Counted from the stretch's first letter, positions 1-9,406 are shown. The stretch is 64,000 bases of DNA from Sphingomonas sp. So64.6b (GCF_014171475.1 NZ_CP048817.1:3472001-3536000), one strand, 5' to 3'. Program-made: numbers and translations. The notes: generated by a model from the sequence alone, not told the origin.

Positions 1-1
1 A

Positions 2-169
2 TCGGCGGCGGCGACACTCGCCGATCTACTCCGGCGGGATATCACGCCAGGCAGCATCTTTATCGGCTCCGATTCTCAATCCCGCCTCTGGGCCGAGTCC
101 GTGGCGGGGCGTCTGGGGCTCGACGTCTTCACCTCGGGCCACTCTGCCTTGGGCACGAGTGGGCAATGA
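2..169 (+). pseudogene. C-terminal fragment of an unrecognised gene
   Basis: An open frame enters from the left edge and stops at 167-169 after 55 codons. It reads like real protein (alpha/beta flavour, with GSIFIGSDSQSRLW and GRLGLDVF), but I do not recognise the family. Its last codons overlap the antisense LigD remnant, so its natural end was probably lost when the two pieces were joined. Confidence 0.35.
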
Positions 170-428
170 CGTGGATGCCCTTGCCGCCGGTCAGCATCGG
201 GAAGGTCTCCAGACTAGTCGACTTCAGGATATCTCGGAAATGGAAGGCGGCCCTGCGCACCGCCTCGAAGTCGAGAACGTCGTCCGGATCGAGGTCGAAG
301 ACGAGCCGATCGGCCTTCTCGACATCCTCGATCCGGGCACCCCAGCCATGGAACTCGATCGAGCCCATCTGGACACATGTCAGCAGACCATCGGCTATGT
401 CGATATAGAGATCGAGGAAGGCGCTCAC
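129..428 (-). pseudogene. ligD: Fragment of LigD polymerase (primase-like) domain
   Basis: The minus-strand translation matches the middle of the LigD polymerase domain of bacterial NHEJ ligases: a VQMG...EFHGWG segment, the DRLVFDLDP motif and the TGGKGIHV motif. In the family these belong to the archaeo-eukaryotic primase-like nucleotidyl transferase that fills ends during Ku/LigD repair. Only about 90 residues remain. The ligase and nuclease domains and both ends of the polymerase domain are missing. Homology stops near 162, where the sequence runs antisense into another gene fragment, and near 428, where a pyrophosphatase remnant begins on the other strand. It is a rearrangement remnant and cannot encode a functional enzyme. 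Confidence 0.8.
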
Positions 429-891
429 ACCTGCCGCGCGGTTATCGAAACACCGAAGGGCAGCCGATCCAGATACACCTACGAGCCCGAGATCGAGGCG
501 CTCGTGTTGTCCGGGCTGCTGCCTGCTGGGATGAGCTTTCCGCTCGACTTCGGGTTCGTGCCATCGACCCTCGCGGAGGATGGCGACCCACTGGACATCC
601 TCGTGGTCGGCGACGACCCGAGTGCACCCGGATGCGTCGTGCTCGTGACGCTGCTTGGCGTGATCGAGGCAGAACAGACCGAAGGCGGCAATACGGTAAG
701 AAACGATCGCCTGAGCGCGCGCACGTCGCTGTCAGGCGGCGGACAGCGTGGACGATCTCGGAGATTTGTTCGTCAATCACCTCGGCCGCTTCTTCGTCAC
801 CGACAACGAACTGAAGAAGAAAGGCTTCAAGGTGCTCGGCGTGGGCGGGCCGGAACGAGCACTGAACCTGCTCCAGGCTGCGATCGAATAA
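420..891 (+). pseudogene. ppa: Family I inorganic pyrophosphatase, truncated and frameshifted
   Basis: The first part carries the family I pyrophosphatase signatures ETPKGSRSRYTYEPE, FPLDFGFVPSTL and the EDGDPLDILV metal-binding loop, followed by PGCVVLVTLLGV and RNDRL. Near 711-722 the frame shifts by one. The C-terminal part (DDLGDLFVNHLGRFF, then VKVLG-like FKVLGVGGPE) continues in another frame to the TAA at 889-891. The family N-terminus before ETPKGS is absent because the LigD remnant abuts it. The intact enzyme hydrolyses PPi to phosphate, but this copy is broken twice and should be inactive. A sequencing error could explain the frameshift but not the missing N-terminus. Confidence 0.8.
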
Positions 892-946
892 GCGTCTCGA
901 ACAGGGGACGGACGCGAAAAATCATCGCGAGAGACGTAGTCCGCGC

Positions 947-1210
947 TTAGCGGAGCTGGCTATCCTTGCTGCCGCGTCGGTTGATCATTGCGAAAGCGGG
1001 CCGCTTGTCGCGCTCCCCCTGGCAAGCCACGCATGTGCGCGCACCCGGAAGAGCGTTGCGACGCGCCGCGGGTATGTCCTCGCCGCAATCCTCGCATTCG
1101 TCGAGCCCGTCGCCGCTCGGCAGGCGCGCGCGCGCGCTCAGCACCGCATCGGTGATGCTGTCGGCGATCTGATCCTGAACGGCACCATCGGGCGCCCAGC
1201 CATTGGCCAT
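947..1210 (-). CDS. DksA/TraR family C4 zinc-finger protein
   Basis: This 87-residue protein has an alpha-helical N-terminus (DQIADSITDAVLSARARL) followed by a C4 zinc finger with CEDCGEDIP and CVACQ pairs. That is the TraR/short DksA arrangement found on plasmids and phages. Members bind the secondary channel of RNA polymerase and modulate initiation, mimicking DksA with ppGpp. The ATG at 1210 is preferred over an upstream GTG at 1243 because the protein then begins just before the conserved helix. A decayed paralogue sits at 8593-8838. The gene is isolated between the fragment block and the SRAP pair. Confidence 0.75.
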   Translation of the reverse strand: MANGWAPDGAVQDQIADSITDAVLSARARLPSGDGLDECEDCGEDIPAARRNALPGARTCVACQGERDKRPAFAMINRRGSKDSQLR

Positions 1211-1304
1211 CTGCGTTCTGCCGCAATATCGAAGGTTTAACACGCGATCTAGGAATTGTGTCCTGTAATTCCAGGGCCTTGCGCGATTGAAGCGAAGGCT
1301 GTGC

Positions 1305-1826
1305 TTACAAAGCCAGCATCGGCTGCCGAGCGCCCGGGCCGATTTCCTCCACCAGAAATGTCCGCGCGGGTGGCGTCACGAGCAAATCCGCCTCCGGCAC
1401 GGTCCGATCCAGCCACTGCATCACCTGGCGGCGGTGAATGATAGCGCCGTGCCGCTCTTGGTGAAGCGCGACCTCGCGATTGGCCGCGACAGTGACGATC
1501 CGGTAACTGAGCGGCCATTCGCCCATGGCCGGCTCCCAGACGCCGGCAAGGTAGAAGAAATTGCCGCCATCGAGCGTCACCCGGTAGCGCTTGTCGCCGA
1601 TGCCCATGTGAAATTCGGACGCCGGGATCAGGCAACGATGGCTCGGGAACGTCTGTCCCTCGGACCGAACGAACCGGAAAGACGTCCCGCTGCCGAACCG
1701 GGGATCGGATCCCCACGTCGCCTCGACCATTTCCACTTCATCGACAATATCCGGATTACGCCGGATGATGGCGCGCCGGCTTCCCAACGGCGCGTCCGAA
1801 TCAAAGGGTCTGGGCGTCGAGTCCAT
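1305..1826 (-). CDS. SRAP (YedK/HMCES-like) protein lacking the catalytic Cys2
   Basis: This 173-residue protein is recognisably SRAP: RCLIPASEF aligns with the canonical RCLIPADGFYEW, and FFYLAGVWEP and IVTVAANREV-x2-H follow. Canonical SRAP proteins expose Cys2 to form a thiazolidine crosslink with abasic sites in single-stranded DNA. Here the protein starts MDSTPRPF, without Cys2, and the usual catalytic Glu of the FYEW motif is replaced (EFHMG). A His in the ALHQERH region is retained. It may bind DNA without crosslinking, or use another chemistry. It is transcribed divergently from a canonical SRAP gene. A LexA box lies 5 bases upstream of the start, and no clear ribosome binding site is visible. 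Confidence 0.7.
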   Translation of the reverse strand: MDSTPRPFDSDAPLGSRRAIIRRNPDIVDEVEMVEATWGSDPRFGSGTSFRFVRSEGQTFPSHRCLIPASEFHMGIGDKRYRVTLDGGNFFYLAGVWEPAMGEWPLSYRIVTVAANREVALHQERHGAIIHRRQVMQWLDRTVPEADLLVTPPARTFLVEEIGPGARQPMLAL

Positions 1827-1831
1827 GCTTG

Positions 1832-1846
1832 GAACATACTGGGAAC
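1832..1846. promoter_or_regulatory. LexA box between divergent SRAP genes
   Basis: The sequence is GAAC-ATACTGG-GAAC, the reverse complement of the alphaproteobacterial SOS box GTTC-N7-GTTC. It sits between two divergently transcribed SRAP genes, 5 bases from the minus-strand start and 35 bases from the plus-strand start, so one repressor site could control both. The exact match to the known spacing is seen directly; repression by LexA is inferred. Confidence 0.8.
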
Positions 1847-1881
1847 GACGCCGAGGCGCAAGTTAGGGAGCGGGAAATACG

Positions 1882-2469
1882 ATGTGCAATGATTACCGCC
1901 TGGAGGTCGATGTCGCGTCGATCGTCGAGGATTTCGCCGACCTCAAGATCAAGATCGATTTCCCGGAGGGCGTGCCCAACGTCGCGCCGCGCGCCGACAT
2001 CAAGATCACCGACACCGCCCCGATTGTCCGGACCGGCATCAATCGCGTGTCCGGCGAGCTCGTTCAGCGCCGATGGAGCTGGCCGGCACCCAACAAGAAG
2101 CCGGTCTATAATTTCCGGTCGGACGGGCGTGAGTTCACCAGCGGCCGGTGCCTGATCCTCGCCGACGGCTTCTATGAGTTCACGACGCCTGACGATCCGA
2201 AAAAGAAGCGGAAGGACAAATGGCTCTTCACGCGAAAGGGCGCGCCATGGTTCTGCATCGCAGGAATCTGGCGAAGCAATCCCGATATCGGCGAGGCCTT
2301 CACGATGCTCACGATGGAACCTGGTCCTGACATCGCGCCGTATCACGATCGCCAGATCGCCATCCTCGATCGCGCCGACTGGGCCGATTGGCTGGATCCC
2401 AACGTTTCCGCAAAGAGCATCCTCAAGCAGCTTCCCGCGGGCAGCCTTAGTGTCGAGCAGGTGGGCTAG
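1882..2469 (+). CDS. yedK: SOS response-associated peptidase (SRAP/YedK family)
   Basis: This 195-residue protein is a canonical SRAP. It begins Met-Cys-Asn-Asp-Tyr, so Cys2 becomes N-terminal after methionine removal. It has PRADIKI, the RCLILADGFYEF motif with catalytic Glu, and APYHDRQ with the conserved His. The family forms a stable thiazolidine adduct with abasic sites in single-stranded DNA and shields them during replication. A purine-rich GGGAG precedes the ATG. The LexA box at 1832-1846 overlaps the expected promoter, suggesting SOS induction together with the imuA-imuB-dnaE2 operon nearby. The divergent neighbour is a paralogue without Cys2. Confidence 0.93.
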   Translation: MCNDYRLEVDVASIVEDFADLKIKIDFPEGVPNVAPRADIKITDTAPIVRTGINRVSGELVQRRWSWPAPNKKPVYNFRSDGREFTSGRCLILADGFYEFTTPDDPKKKRKDKWLFTRKGAPWFCIAGIWRSNPDIGEAFTMLTMEPGPDIAPYHDRQIAILDRADWADWLDPNVSAKSILKQLPAGSLSVEQVG

Positions 2470-2567
2470 CCGGCGGCGCATCACGCCGAGGCGCTCAGCT
2501 CAGAAATCATCGACCGTAGAACCCGAGGGCCTCCCCAATCGTTGGGGGCGTGCATACGGAGGTAACG

Positions 2568-2810
2568 ATGGCAAAGCTCAGCACTGAAGACCGTGACGAT
2601 TTGGACAAAGGGTCGTTTGCCTTCCCCAAGGAGCGCAAGGAGCCGCTTGAGAACGCGAGCCATGTTCGGAACGCGATCGCGCGCTTCAATCAGGTGAAGG
2701 ACGTAAGCGACGACGAACGGGACGCTGCGTGGAAAAGGATCAAGACCGCGGCGAAGAAGCACGGGGTCGAGGTCAACGAGAAATCCTGGCGTGAGATTGG
2801 CAAGGACTAG
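2568..2810 (+). CDS. Small conserved protein, DUF6582-like
   Basis: An 80-residue charged protein starts at the ATG at 2568, which has a perfect GGAGGT Shine-Dalgarno five bases upstream; the longer frame from 2550 has none. It contains FAFPKERKEPLENASHVRNAIARF and ends KKHGVEV. That is the pattern of small proteins annotated as DUF6582, and I make this link from memory at moderate confidence. Function is unknown. It converges on dnaE2 with an 11-base gap. A CCCCAA-TCG-TTGGGG hairpin lies just upstream of the ribosome binding site. Confidence 0.7.
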   Translation: MAKLSTEDRDDLDKGSFAFPKERKEPLENASHVRNAIARFNQVKDVSDDERDAAWKRIKTAAKKHGVEVNEKSWREIGKD

Positions 2811-2821
2811 GAGCCGGTCGG

Positions 2822-5800
2822 CTAGCGGAAATCTCTTGGCTTGATCTTGATCCCCTCTGTCGGCTGACCGGCGATGATGCCCGAGCCGAGCCGCAAATCA
2901 GGAATGAAGATGTCGCGCGGCGGCTTGCCCAAGGGCGATCCTGTTGGGTCGCGCGGATCGGGCCGCACCGGACTTTTGACCACGTCGGCCCGACTGACCC
3001 GATAAATGTCGGCTACATCGCCGCGATTGCCGACACTCGCCAGCAGCGACGACAGGTCGTCGAGCCGCTGAGCGATGACGTGAATGACTTCGCCCTCTCG
3101 CTGGACCTGACCGCGCACGCCCATCATTGACGCGCCAAGCACCGTTCGCCGGTTCTTCTCGAACACATTGGTCCACACGACGAGGTTGGCGACGTTGGTC
3201 TCATCCTCGAGCGTAATGAACATGACGCCCTTGGCCGAGCCGGGCTTCTGGCGGACCAGCACTATGCCGGCGAGGTCGATCCATCGCCCGTCCTTCACGG
3301 TCTGGAGCTCTTCGCAGGTGATCATCTTGCGCGCTTTCAGCTCGTCTCGAAGAAAGGCCAGCGGATGCGCGCGGAGCGACAGGCCGGACGCGCGATAATC
3401 CTCGACCACCTCGGCGCCGTCGCCCATTGGCGCGAGGACTACAGTGGGCTCGATCGCCTCATCGCGCAGTTTGCCCTCGCGTTCGTCGGCCGCCGCAAAT
3501 AACGGCAGCGCCGCATTGCCAAGCCCCTTCACAGTCCACAGACCTTCGCGCCTGCTGCTACCGAGCGAACCGAACCCGCCGGCTTCACCGATCCGGTCGA
3601 GCGCGCCCCGACCGACCCCGGCGCGACGCTGGATTTGCTCGACACTTTCGAACGGCGTGTCGGCCCGGGCGGTGACGATCGCGGCGGCATCGTCGTTCGA
3701 CAGGTCGCGGATCATGCGCATGCCAAGCCGGACAGCCTTGTAGCGCCCGTTGCTGGCCTCGAGCGTGCAATCCCACCGGCTGGAATTGACATCGATCTGC
3801 CTGACCTCGACGCCGTGCTGACGGGCATCGCGCACGATCTGGGCTGGCGCGTAGAAGCCCATCGGCTGCGCGTTGAGCAACGCGGCGCAGAACACATCGG
3901 GATGATGGCATTTCATCCAGCTGCTCGCATAGGCGATCAGCGCGAAGCTTGCCGCATGGCTTTCCGGGAAGCCGTAGGAGCCAAACCCCTCGATCTGCTT
4001 GAAGGTTTTCTCGGCGAACTCTTGCTCGTAACCCCGGCTCACCATGCCATCGATCAGTTTGTCGCGAAAATGGCTGACGCCGCCGGTGAGCTTGAACGTC
4101 GCCATCGCGCGGCGCAGCAGATCGGCTTGGCTGGCAGTGAAGCCGGCGCATTCGATCGCGACGCGCATCGCCTGCTCCTGGAACAGCGGCACGCCGAGCG
4201 TCTTCTCCAGCACTCGGCGCAGTTCCTCGGTCGGATAGGTGACTTTCTCCTCACCGTTCCTGCGGCGGCGATAGGGATGGACCATGTCGCCCTGGATCGG
4301 ACCGGGCCGGACGATCGCCACCTGGATGACGAGATCGTAGAACGTCCGCGGCGCCATCAGCGGGATCGACGCCATCTGCGCCCTGCTCTCGATCTGGAAG
4401 ACACCCAGGGTGTCCGCCTGGCGGATCATCGCATAGGTGGCAGGATCCTCGGGCGGAATGGTGGCGAGGTCGTGCTTGATGCCCTTGTGATCTTCCAGAA
4501 ACTCGAACGCCCGGCGCATGCACGACAACATGCCCAGGGCCAGGACATCGACTTTCATGAAACCGAGCAGGTCGATATCGTCCTTGTCCCATTCGATGAC
4601 CTGCCGGTCGTCCATCGCCGCCGGCTCGATCGGCACCAGTTCGTCGAGCCGGTCGCGGGTCAGCACGAACCCGCCGGGATGCTGCGAGAGATGGCGCGGC
4701 GTGTTGATCAGCTGCCGGGCCAGCTCGATCGTCATGGTCAGACGCCTGTCACCAAGGTCCATGTTGAGCTCCTGGGCGTGCTTTTCCTCGACGCCTTCGC
4801 GGCTCCAGCCCCACACCGCGCCCGACAGGCCGGCGGTCATGTCCTCGGATAGCCCGAGCGCCTTGCCGACCTCGCGGACTGCGCCGCGCGCTCGGTAGCG
4901 GGTAACGACCGCGGTCAGCGCCGAGCGCGTGCGGCCGTAGGTCTCGTAAATCCACTGAATCACTTCCTCTCGGCGCTCATGCTCGAAATCGACGTCGATG
5001 TCGGGCGGCTCGCGGCGCTCCGCCGAGACAAACCGCTCGAAGAGCAGTTCCGAGCGGACGGGGTCGATCGAGGTGATGCCAAGTACGTAGCAGACCGCCG
5101 AGTTGGCGGCCGAGCCGCGTCCCTGGCAGAGAATCTCGCGCCGCCGCGCTTCGGCGACGATCGAATGGACCGTCAGGAAATAGGGCGCGTAATCGAGATC
5201 GGCGATGAGCTTCAGCTCATGCTCGAGCTGCGAACGGACCTTGCCCTCGATTCCGTCGGGATAGCGGTCAGGCGCCTTCTCCCAGGTCAGCCGCTCCAGC
5301 TCCTGTTGCGGCGTGCGGCCCGCATCGCCGATCTCGTCGGGATACTGGTATTTGAGCTCGTCGAGGCTGAAGGTGCAGCGCGCCGCCAGCTCGACGCTCC
5401 GGGCGACCGGGCTCGTATCCTTGAGATAGCGCCGGAACAGCCGCTCCATCTCCGCGCCGGTTTTCAGGTGCCGGTCGGCAAATTGTTCACGGCGATCGCC
5501 GAGTTCGTCGATCGTGCATTTCTCACGAATGCAGGTGACAACGTCCTGCAGCATCCGGCGCTCGGGCGAATGATAGAGGACATCATTGGTGGCGACTGTC
5601 GGCACCCGCATCGCTGCGGCCATGGCCGAGAGATCGCGCAGGCGGATGGCATCCTTTGGCCGTCGCCGGACGGACAGCGCCATATAGATCCGGTCCCCGA
5701 AAATGCGTTTGGTCCGGGCCAGCGCCACCTGCGCGACCGCGTCGGCCCGGTCCGGGACCAGCATCGCGATCAGGCCTTCCTGCCACTGCGCTACGTCGGG

Positions 5801-6139
5801 CCAGTCGAGGTGACAGGCGCCCTTGCCGGCGCGCTCCTTGCCAACGCTGAGCAACCGACACATCCGCCCATAGGCGGCGCGGTCGGTCGGATAGATGAGC
5901 AGCGCGGTGCCATCGAGCAGGTCGAGTCGACAGCCGATGATGGCGCGGACCCCGGTGGTCTTCTCGGCATCCCATGCGCGCACGATGCCGGCCACCGAGT
6001 TCCGATCCACGACGCCGAGGGCCGATATCCCGAGCAACGCCGCGGCAGCGAACAGTTCTTCCGCCGATGACGCGCCGCGCAGGAAACTGAAATGGGTCGT
6101 GACCTGCAGCTCGACATAGGCGGGTTCGCCGTCACTCAC
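2822..6139 (-). CDS. dnaE2: Error-prone DNA polymerase III alpha subunit DnaE2 (ImuC)
   Basis: This 1105-residue C-family polymerase has an N-terminal PHP domain ([18 protein letters not shown]). The catalytic palm carries [13 protein letters not shown] and the [12 protein letters not shown] aspartates. A fingers region ([18 protein letters not shown]) and a C-terminal OB/helix-hairpin region follow. DnaE2 performs mutagenic translesion synthesis with ImuA and ImuB. The GTG start at 6139 overlaps the imuB stop in a GTGA junction, which is better than the longer frame beginning inside imuB. As last gene of imuA-imuB-dnaE2 it should be induced through the LexA box at 8372-8386. Length is normal for the family. 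Confidence 0.95.
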   Translation of the reverse strand: MSDGEPAYVELQVTTHFSFLRGASSAEELFAAAALLGISALGVVDRNSVAGIVRAWDAEKTTGVRAIIGCRLDLLDGTALLIYPTDRAAYGRMCRLLSVGKERAGKGACHLDWPDVAQWQEGLIAMLVPDRADAVAQVALARTKRIFGDRIYMALSVRRRPKDAIRLRDLSAMAAAMRVPTVATNDVLYHSPERRMLQDVVTCIREKCTIDELGDRREQFADRHLKTGAEMERLFRRYLKDTSPVARSVELAARCTFSLDELKYQYPDEIGDAGRTPQQELERLTWEKAPDRYPDGIEGKVRSQLEHELKLIADLDYAPYFLTVHSIVAEARRREILCQGRGSAANSAVCYVLGITSIDPVRSELLFERFVSAERREPPDIDVDFEHERREEVIQWIYETYGRTRSALTAVVTRYRARGAVREVGKALGLSEDMTAGLSGAVWGWSREGVEEKHAQELNMDLGDRRLTMTIELARQLINTPRHLSQHPGGFVLTRDRLDELVPIEPAAMDDRQVIEWDKDDIDLLGFMKVDVLALGMLSCMRRAFEFLEDHKGIKHDLATIPPEDPATYAMIRQADTLGVFQIESRAQMASIPLMAPRTFYDLVIQVAIVRPGPIQGDMVHPYRRRRNGEEKVTYPTEELRRVLEKTLGVPLFQEQAMRVAIECAGFTASQADLLRRAMATFKLTGGVSHFRDKLIDGMVSRGYEQEFAEKTFKQIEGFGSYGFPESHAASFALIAYASSWMKCHHPDVFCAALLNAQPMGFYAPAQIVRDARQHGVEVRQIDVNSSRWDCTLEASNGRYKAVRLGMRMIRDLSNDDAAAIVTARADTPFESVEQIQRRAGVGRGALDRIGEAGGFGSLGSSRREGLWTVKGLGNAALPLFAAADEREGKLRDEAIEPTVVLAPMGDGAEVVEDYRASGLSLRAHPLAFLRDELKARKMITCEELQTVKDGRWIDLAGIVLVRQKPGSAKGVMFITLEDETNVANLVVWTNVFEKNRRTVLGASMMGVRGQVQREGEVIHVIAQRLDDLSSLLASVGNRGDVADIYRVSRADVVKSPVRPDPRDPTGSPLGKPPRDIFIPDLRLGSGIIAGQPTEGIKIKPRDFR

Positions 6140-7689
6140 GCGAAAGCGCCGTGGATAAACCAGCGCATATCGCCGCTGGACTGGCTGACCCCATCGCCAA
6201 CGCGGAACAGCCAGTAGCGGCCGCCTGTTTCCGTCTCGACCTGATAATAATCGCGGACGGTCAGCGGCCTGTCGGCTTCCTGGCCGGATTCGCGCCACCA
6301 CTCGCCATGCAGGCGCTCAGGCCCGTCACCTTGCGTCACGCGATAGCGTTTGCGGCGCCAGACAAAGAGACGCGGGGCATCATCGGGAAGGAGCGCGATC
6401 ACGGTGATCGGCTCGGGCTGGGCCAGCATCCGCGACGGTCGCGGCAGATCGTCATCCCAGGCCGCGCCACTGGCTTGACCGAGTGCCGGCGACAGCGCGA
6501 CGGACCGCTCGGGCATAGCGCTGGCTTGTGGACCGGTGCGATGCAGGCTTCGCTGGCCGAACCGGTTGGCGAGCGCATCGACCAATGCGGCGAGATCGGG
6601 GCCACGTCGCCCCAGGCTTTCGAGCCCTTCGCCCTGCCGCGCCGCCATCGCTTCGACCAGCGGAGTGACCAGGGTCATCGCCTCAATGCCAAGGCCCGGC
6701 TCGATCGTCTCGATCTTAGCGCACAGCAGCTTGGCGAGGTGCTTTTGATCGCGCGATGGCGCGGCCGTCCCGACCCGGACAGCCTGGGTATGATTATCGA
6801 CCCGGTGGAAATAGCAGTCGAGGCGGCGCGCGCCTTTGCCCATGCGGCCAAGCTGACCGACCACGTCGCCGACGAGATCATCGATCACCTGCGTGAATGC
6901 CTCCGGCGTCGCGATCGGCTCCATGAACCCCCGCCTCGCGCGCGGCAGATGTTCGGGAAAGATCGGCTCGATAGGCTCGGGCAGATTGCCCAAGGCCTGA
7001 TCGAGCCGGCGATGAAGGTTACGCCCAAACCGCTTGGCGAGCGGAGCACGCGGCGCACCGATCAGCTGCTCGATCCGCTCGAAGCCGAGCTTGCGCAGGC
7101 CTTCGACGTCACTGGCCGGCAATCGCAGCGCCGAGATTGGTAGCAGCGCGATGGCCTTACGATGATCGCCCGGCTCGATCGTCACCGGACGTCCGGCCGG
7201 CACATGGCGCGCGACCGCATGCGCACAGCCCGCAGTGTCAGCCACGGCGATCTGTACCGACAGGCCGAACGAGGCGACCCGGCGATGGAGATCCTTCAGC
7301 AGCGCCCTTTCGATGCTGAACAGCGGGCCGCAACCGGTGATATCGAGCCAGATGCCGTCCGGTGCGTCGGGCGACACGAACGGCGAGTATCGCTGCCCGG
7401 CCCACAGCGCAATCTTGCGCAGCCCATCCAAATCTGCGTCTGGCTCTGCATCGACGACGTCCAGTTCCGGTGCGAACGACCGAGCCCTGGTGACCGTCAT
7501 GCCCGGCTGGATACCAAGCGCACGCGCGCCGGCATCGACCGCGGCAATGATGCGTCGGCCATGATCGTGGATCGCTGTCACCAGCGGCCGGTCGGGGGAG
7601 ATGTCGCCGTCAGGCGGCGACTTGGCGGCCTTCCTGCGCAGCCGGTCTGTCGACCAGTGCGGCAGGAAGAGCGATACGACCCGTCGCAT
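6136..7689 (-). CDS. imuB: ImuB, catalytically inactive Y-family polymerase-like mutasome subunit
   Basis: This 517-residue protein begins [17 protein letters not shown] and contains the Y-family fold ([23 protein letters not shown]). ImuB proteins lack the catalytic acidic residues of true Y-family polymerases and act as a hub linking DnaE2, ImuA and the beta clamp. I start it at the ATG at 7689 because the 13 residues further upstream do not resemble the family. It overlaps the end of imuA by 80 bases and shares a GTGA junction with dnaE2, so translation of the three genes is probably coupled. Confidence 0.9.
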   Translation of the reverse strand: MRRVVSLFLPHWSTDRLRRKAAKSPPDGDISPDRPLVTAIHDHGRRIIAAVDAGARALGIQPGMTVTRARSFAPELDVVDAEPDADLDGLRKIALWAGQRYSPFVSPDAPDGIWLDITGCGPLFSIERALLKDLHRRVASFGLSVQIAVADTAGCAHAVARHVPAGRPVTIEPGDHRKAIALLPISALRLPASDVEGLRKLGFERIEQLIGAPRAPLAKRFGRNLHRRLDQALGNLPEPIEPIFPEHLPRARRGFMEPIATPEAFTQVIDDLVGDVVGQLGRMGKGARRLDCYFHRVDNHTQAVRVGTAAPSRDQKHLAKLLCAKIETIEPGLGIEAMTLVTPLVEAMAARQGEGLESLGRRGPDLAALVDALANRFGQRSLHRTGPQASAMPERSVALSPALGQASGAAWDDDLPRPSRMLAQPEPITVIALLPDDAPRLFVWRRKRYRVTQGDGPERLHGEWWRESGQEADRPLTVRDYYQVETETGGRYWLFRVGDGVSQSSGDMRWFIHGAFA

Positions 7690-8341
7690 CACTGGCCTCC
7701 ACGATCCATGAGTGCGGGTTGCCACCACGCACGCGCTCCAAATCCACTCGCCAGCGCGGACGCCCGAGGCTCGGTATGCCTAGATCTTTGCTGGGCGATG
7801 CCGATATCCGCCAGCGGGTGATCGCCGCCGTTCCTTCGTTCGTCTGGTCTCTCTTTGAAGCGCGGCGGAACACGAAAGCGGCAACGCCCGATCCTTCGGC
7901 CGCGAGCTGGAGCCGTTTCGACGCCGTTGTCGAATATTTGGTGACCTCGCCGACGACTCCAGCGAGGCCGGGGTGGCGGAGGCATTCCTCCATCGCCAGC
8001 AGCACATTGGTATCGCTGCCGGCCTCGACATGGATCACACGGTCAGGGTGGAGCCCAGCAAGATGGAGTGCCGGCGCAAACAGGTCGCGCCAGCGAAGGC
8101 ACCACAAGACCGGGCCGTCCATCCGGGCGAGGATGCCGGCCAGGAAAATCGTCGCGCTGGCATCGTCCGCCAGATCCGGGCTGCCCGTTATTTCGTGAAG
8201 CGCTCCGGTCGCGATGCCGCCACCGGGCAGTCGTAAATCAAAATCGTCAATGCCGAACGGTATTACCGCGTGGCGCACACATCGTCCCTCTATCTGCGCG
8301 ACACGCGCGCGCAATGAATCGAGGATGGCCGGGCTTCGCAT
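7610..8341 (-). CDS. imuA: ImuA, RecA-like mutasome regulator
   Basis: This 243-residue protein has the ImuA layout: LRARVAQIEG, then LPGGGIATGALHEITG (a degenerate RecA-like start without a good Walker A), VLWCLRWRDLFAPALHLAGL and HVEAGSDTNVLLAMEECLRH. In the family ImuA binds RecA and limits or directs the ImuB-DnaE2 mutasome. It is the first gene of the operon, with a LexA box 31 bases upstream of the ATG. The C-terminus overlaps imuB out of frame. Confidence 0.9.
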   Translation of the reverse strand: MRSPAILDSLRARVAQIEGRCVRHAVIPFGIDDFDLRLPGGGIATGALHEITGSPDLADDASATIFLAGILARMDGPVLWCLRWRDLFAPALHLAGLHPDRVIHVEAGSDTNVLLAMEECLRHPGLAGVVGEVTKYSTTASKRLQLAAEGSGVAAFVFRRASKRDQTNEGTAAITRWRISASPSKDLGIPSLGRPRWRVDLERVRGGNPHSWIVEASDATGRIALPAALVDRPAAQEGRQVAA

Positions 8342-8371
8342 AATTTGAACAGACTCGGGAATCGATACAGT

Positions 8372-8386
8372 GTTCCTAGTTTGTTC
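8372..8386 (-). promoter_or_regulatory. LexA box of the imuA-imuB-dnaE2 operon
   Basis: GTTC-CTAGTTT-GTTC is an exact match to the alphaproteobacterial LexA site, 31 bases upstream of the imuA start codon. It is the second such box in the window, and both stand in front of DNA-damage genes, which supports the assignment. Confidence 0.85.
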
Positions 8387-8592
8387 TTTTAATTCACCCT
8401 TGAGTCAAGTTTGACGCTCATGCTCGGAATGCGGCAAAGCGCATAGACGCGGTCAACGTCACCTCGACTGACCAAGCTTTCGTAATCAGCCAGGACGTGG
8501 CGACGTCGCGATTGCGGGTCCCATTGCGTGGTGTAGCTGCGCTGGGACAGTCATCACGATCTCCGACTTTGGCCGGGTTGATCAGGCTGCGT
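8387..8592. other. Gene-poor stretch upstream of imuA
   Basis: No convincing gene. A minus-strand frame of about 53 codons (8389-8550) ends in TAA and has protein-like composition (RRHVLADYESLVSRGDVDRV), but TGA TGA immediately precedes it and it has no normal start. It may be the tail of a lost gene. Confidence 0.3.
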
Positions 8593-8838
8593 TTAGCGGA
8601 AACTGGCTATCCTTGCTGCCGCGCCGGTTGATCATCCGAAAGCAGGCCCCCGGCGCGCTTCGCATGACAATCCACGTGCGTTCGGCCGAGAGTCCTGCGG
8701 CGCGTGGCGGGGCTCCTCGCCCCAATCCTCGCATTCATCGTGGCCTTCGGTCGGCAAGCGAGCGCGAGCTCTCAGCACCGCATCGGCGATGCTGCCATCG
8801 ATCTGATCCTGAACGGGACCCATCGGGCGCCAAGCCAT
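8593..8838 (-). pseudogene. Decayed duplicate of the DksA/TraR-like gene
   Basis: The DNA closely repeats the gene at 947-1210: both end with TTAGCGGA...CTGGCTATCCTTGCTGCCGCG on the plus strand. The N-terminal half is conserved (VQDQIDGSIADAVLRARARLP). The zinc finger is then ruined: CEDC has become CEDW, and a frame change removes the second cysteine pair. It is an inactivated paralogue, not an intact regulator. Confidence 0.75.
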
Positions 8839-8914
8839 TGAGGAAATCCAGGGGATACTTTACCGAATCCATTCGGAGAGGATCACCTGGGGGTGATGAC
8901 GTCGGGAGAATCAG

Positions 8915-9406
8915 ATGTTCGGCTTCGGCAAAAAGCGGCAGACCAAGACGGCAAAGATATACGAGCTGACCTTTTTCCCGGATGGCGCGGTGATTGAAAA
9001 TCAGTGGTTCGACGCCGATGCCGGCACGTTGCGCCGTCCCGGTCAGGGAAAGGTCGTGCAGGAGCTCCGGATCGGTGAATCTGCCTGCCGACTGGACGCG
9101 ACCCTACGCAATGGTGATGCCATCTTCTCGATGTGGAGCGATGACCGGATCGTCACCTCGTCCTTGTTCCTGTCGTCCAGCGACGCGGCCTTGAACGACC
9201 AGCTCACCGGGCTCTACCTGGACAGTATCCGGCAAACCGACCTCGTGCGGCAGCTGACCCAGGGGATGGATGCGCCTTTCCAGGAAGTCTCCCGAGCAGC
9301 CGAACGTCCGTTGCTGGTCACGCTGCTGATGCCGGCTCCCTCAGCGGAATTGACCGACACCCTGATCGAGTATCAGCGGCAGTGGGTGTCAGCACTGATC
9401 GCATAG
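8915..9406 (+). CDS. Hypothetical protein, family not recognised
   Basis: A 163-residue open frame begins MFGFGKKRQTKTAKIYELTFFPDG and has a GGGAGA ribosome binding site seven bases before the ATG. It reads as soluble alpha/beta protein with no signal peptide, transmembrane segment or motif I can name. A helical region (LNDQLTGLYLDSIRQTDLVRQL) precedes the C-terminus. Beyond the TAG the same frame stays open and protein-like for about 45 codons (GGYVDATVNFTRLTIG), so the gene may have been shortened by a stop mutation. Neighbours are a pseudogene and IS debris, giving no functional hint. Confidence 0.55.
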   Translation: MFGFGKKRQTKTAKIYELTFFPDGAVIENQWFDADAGTLRRPGQGKVVQELRIGESACRLDATLRNGDAIFSMWSDDRIVTSSLFLSSSDAALNDQLTGLYLDSIRQTDLVRQLTQGMDAPFQEVSRAAERPLLVTLLMPAPSAELTDTLIEYQRQWVSALIA

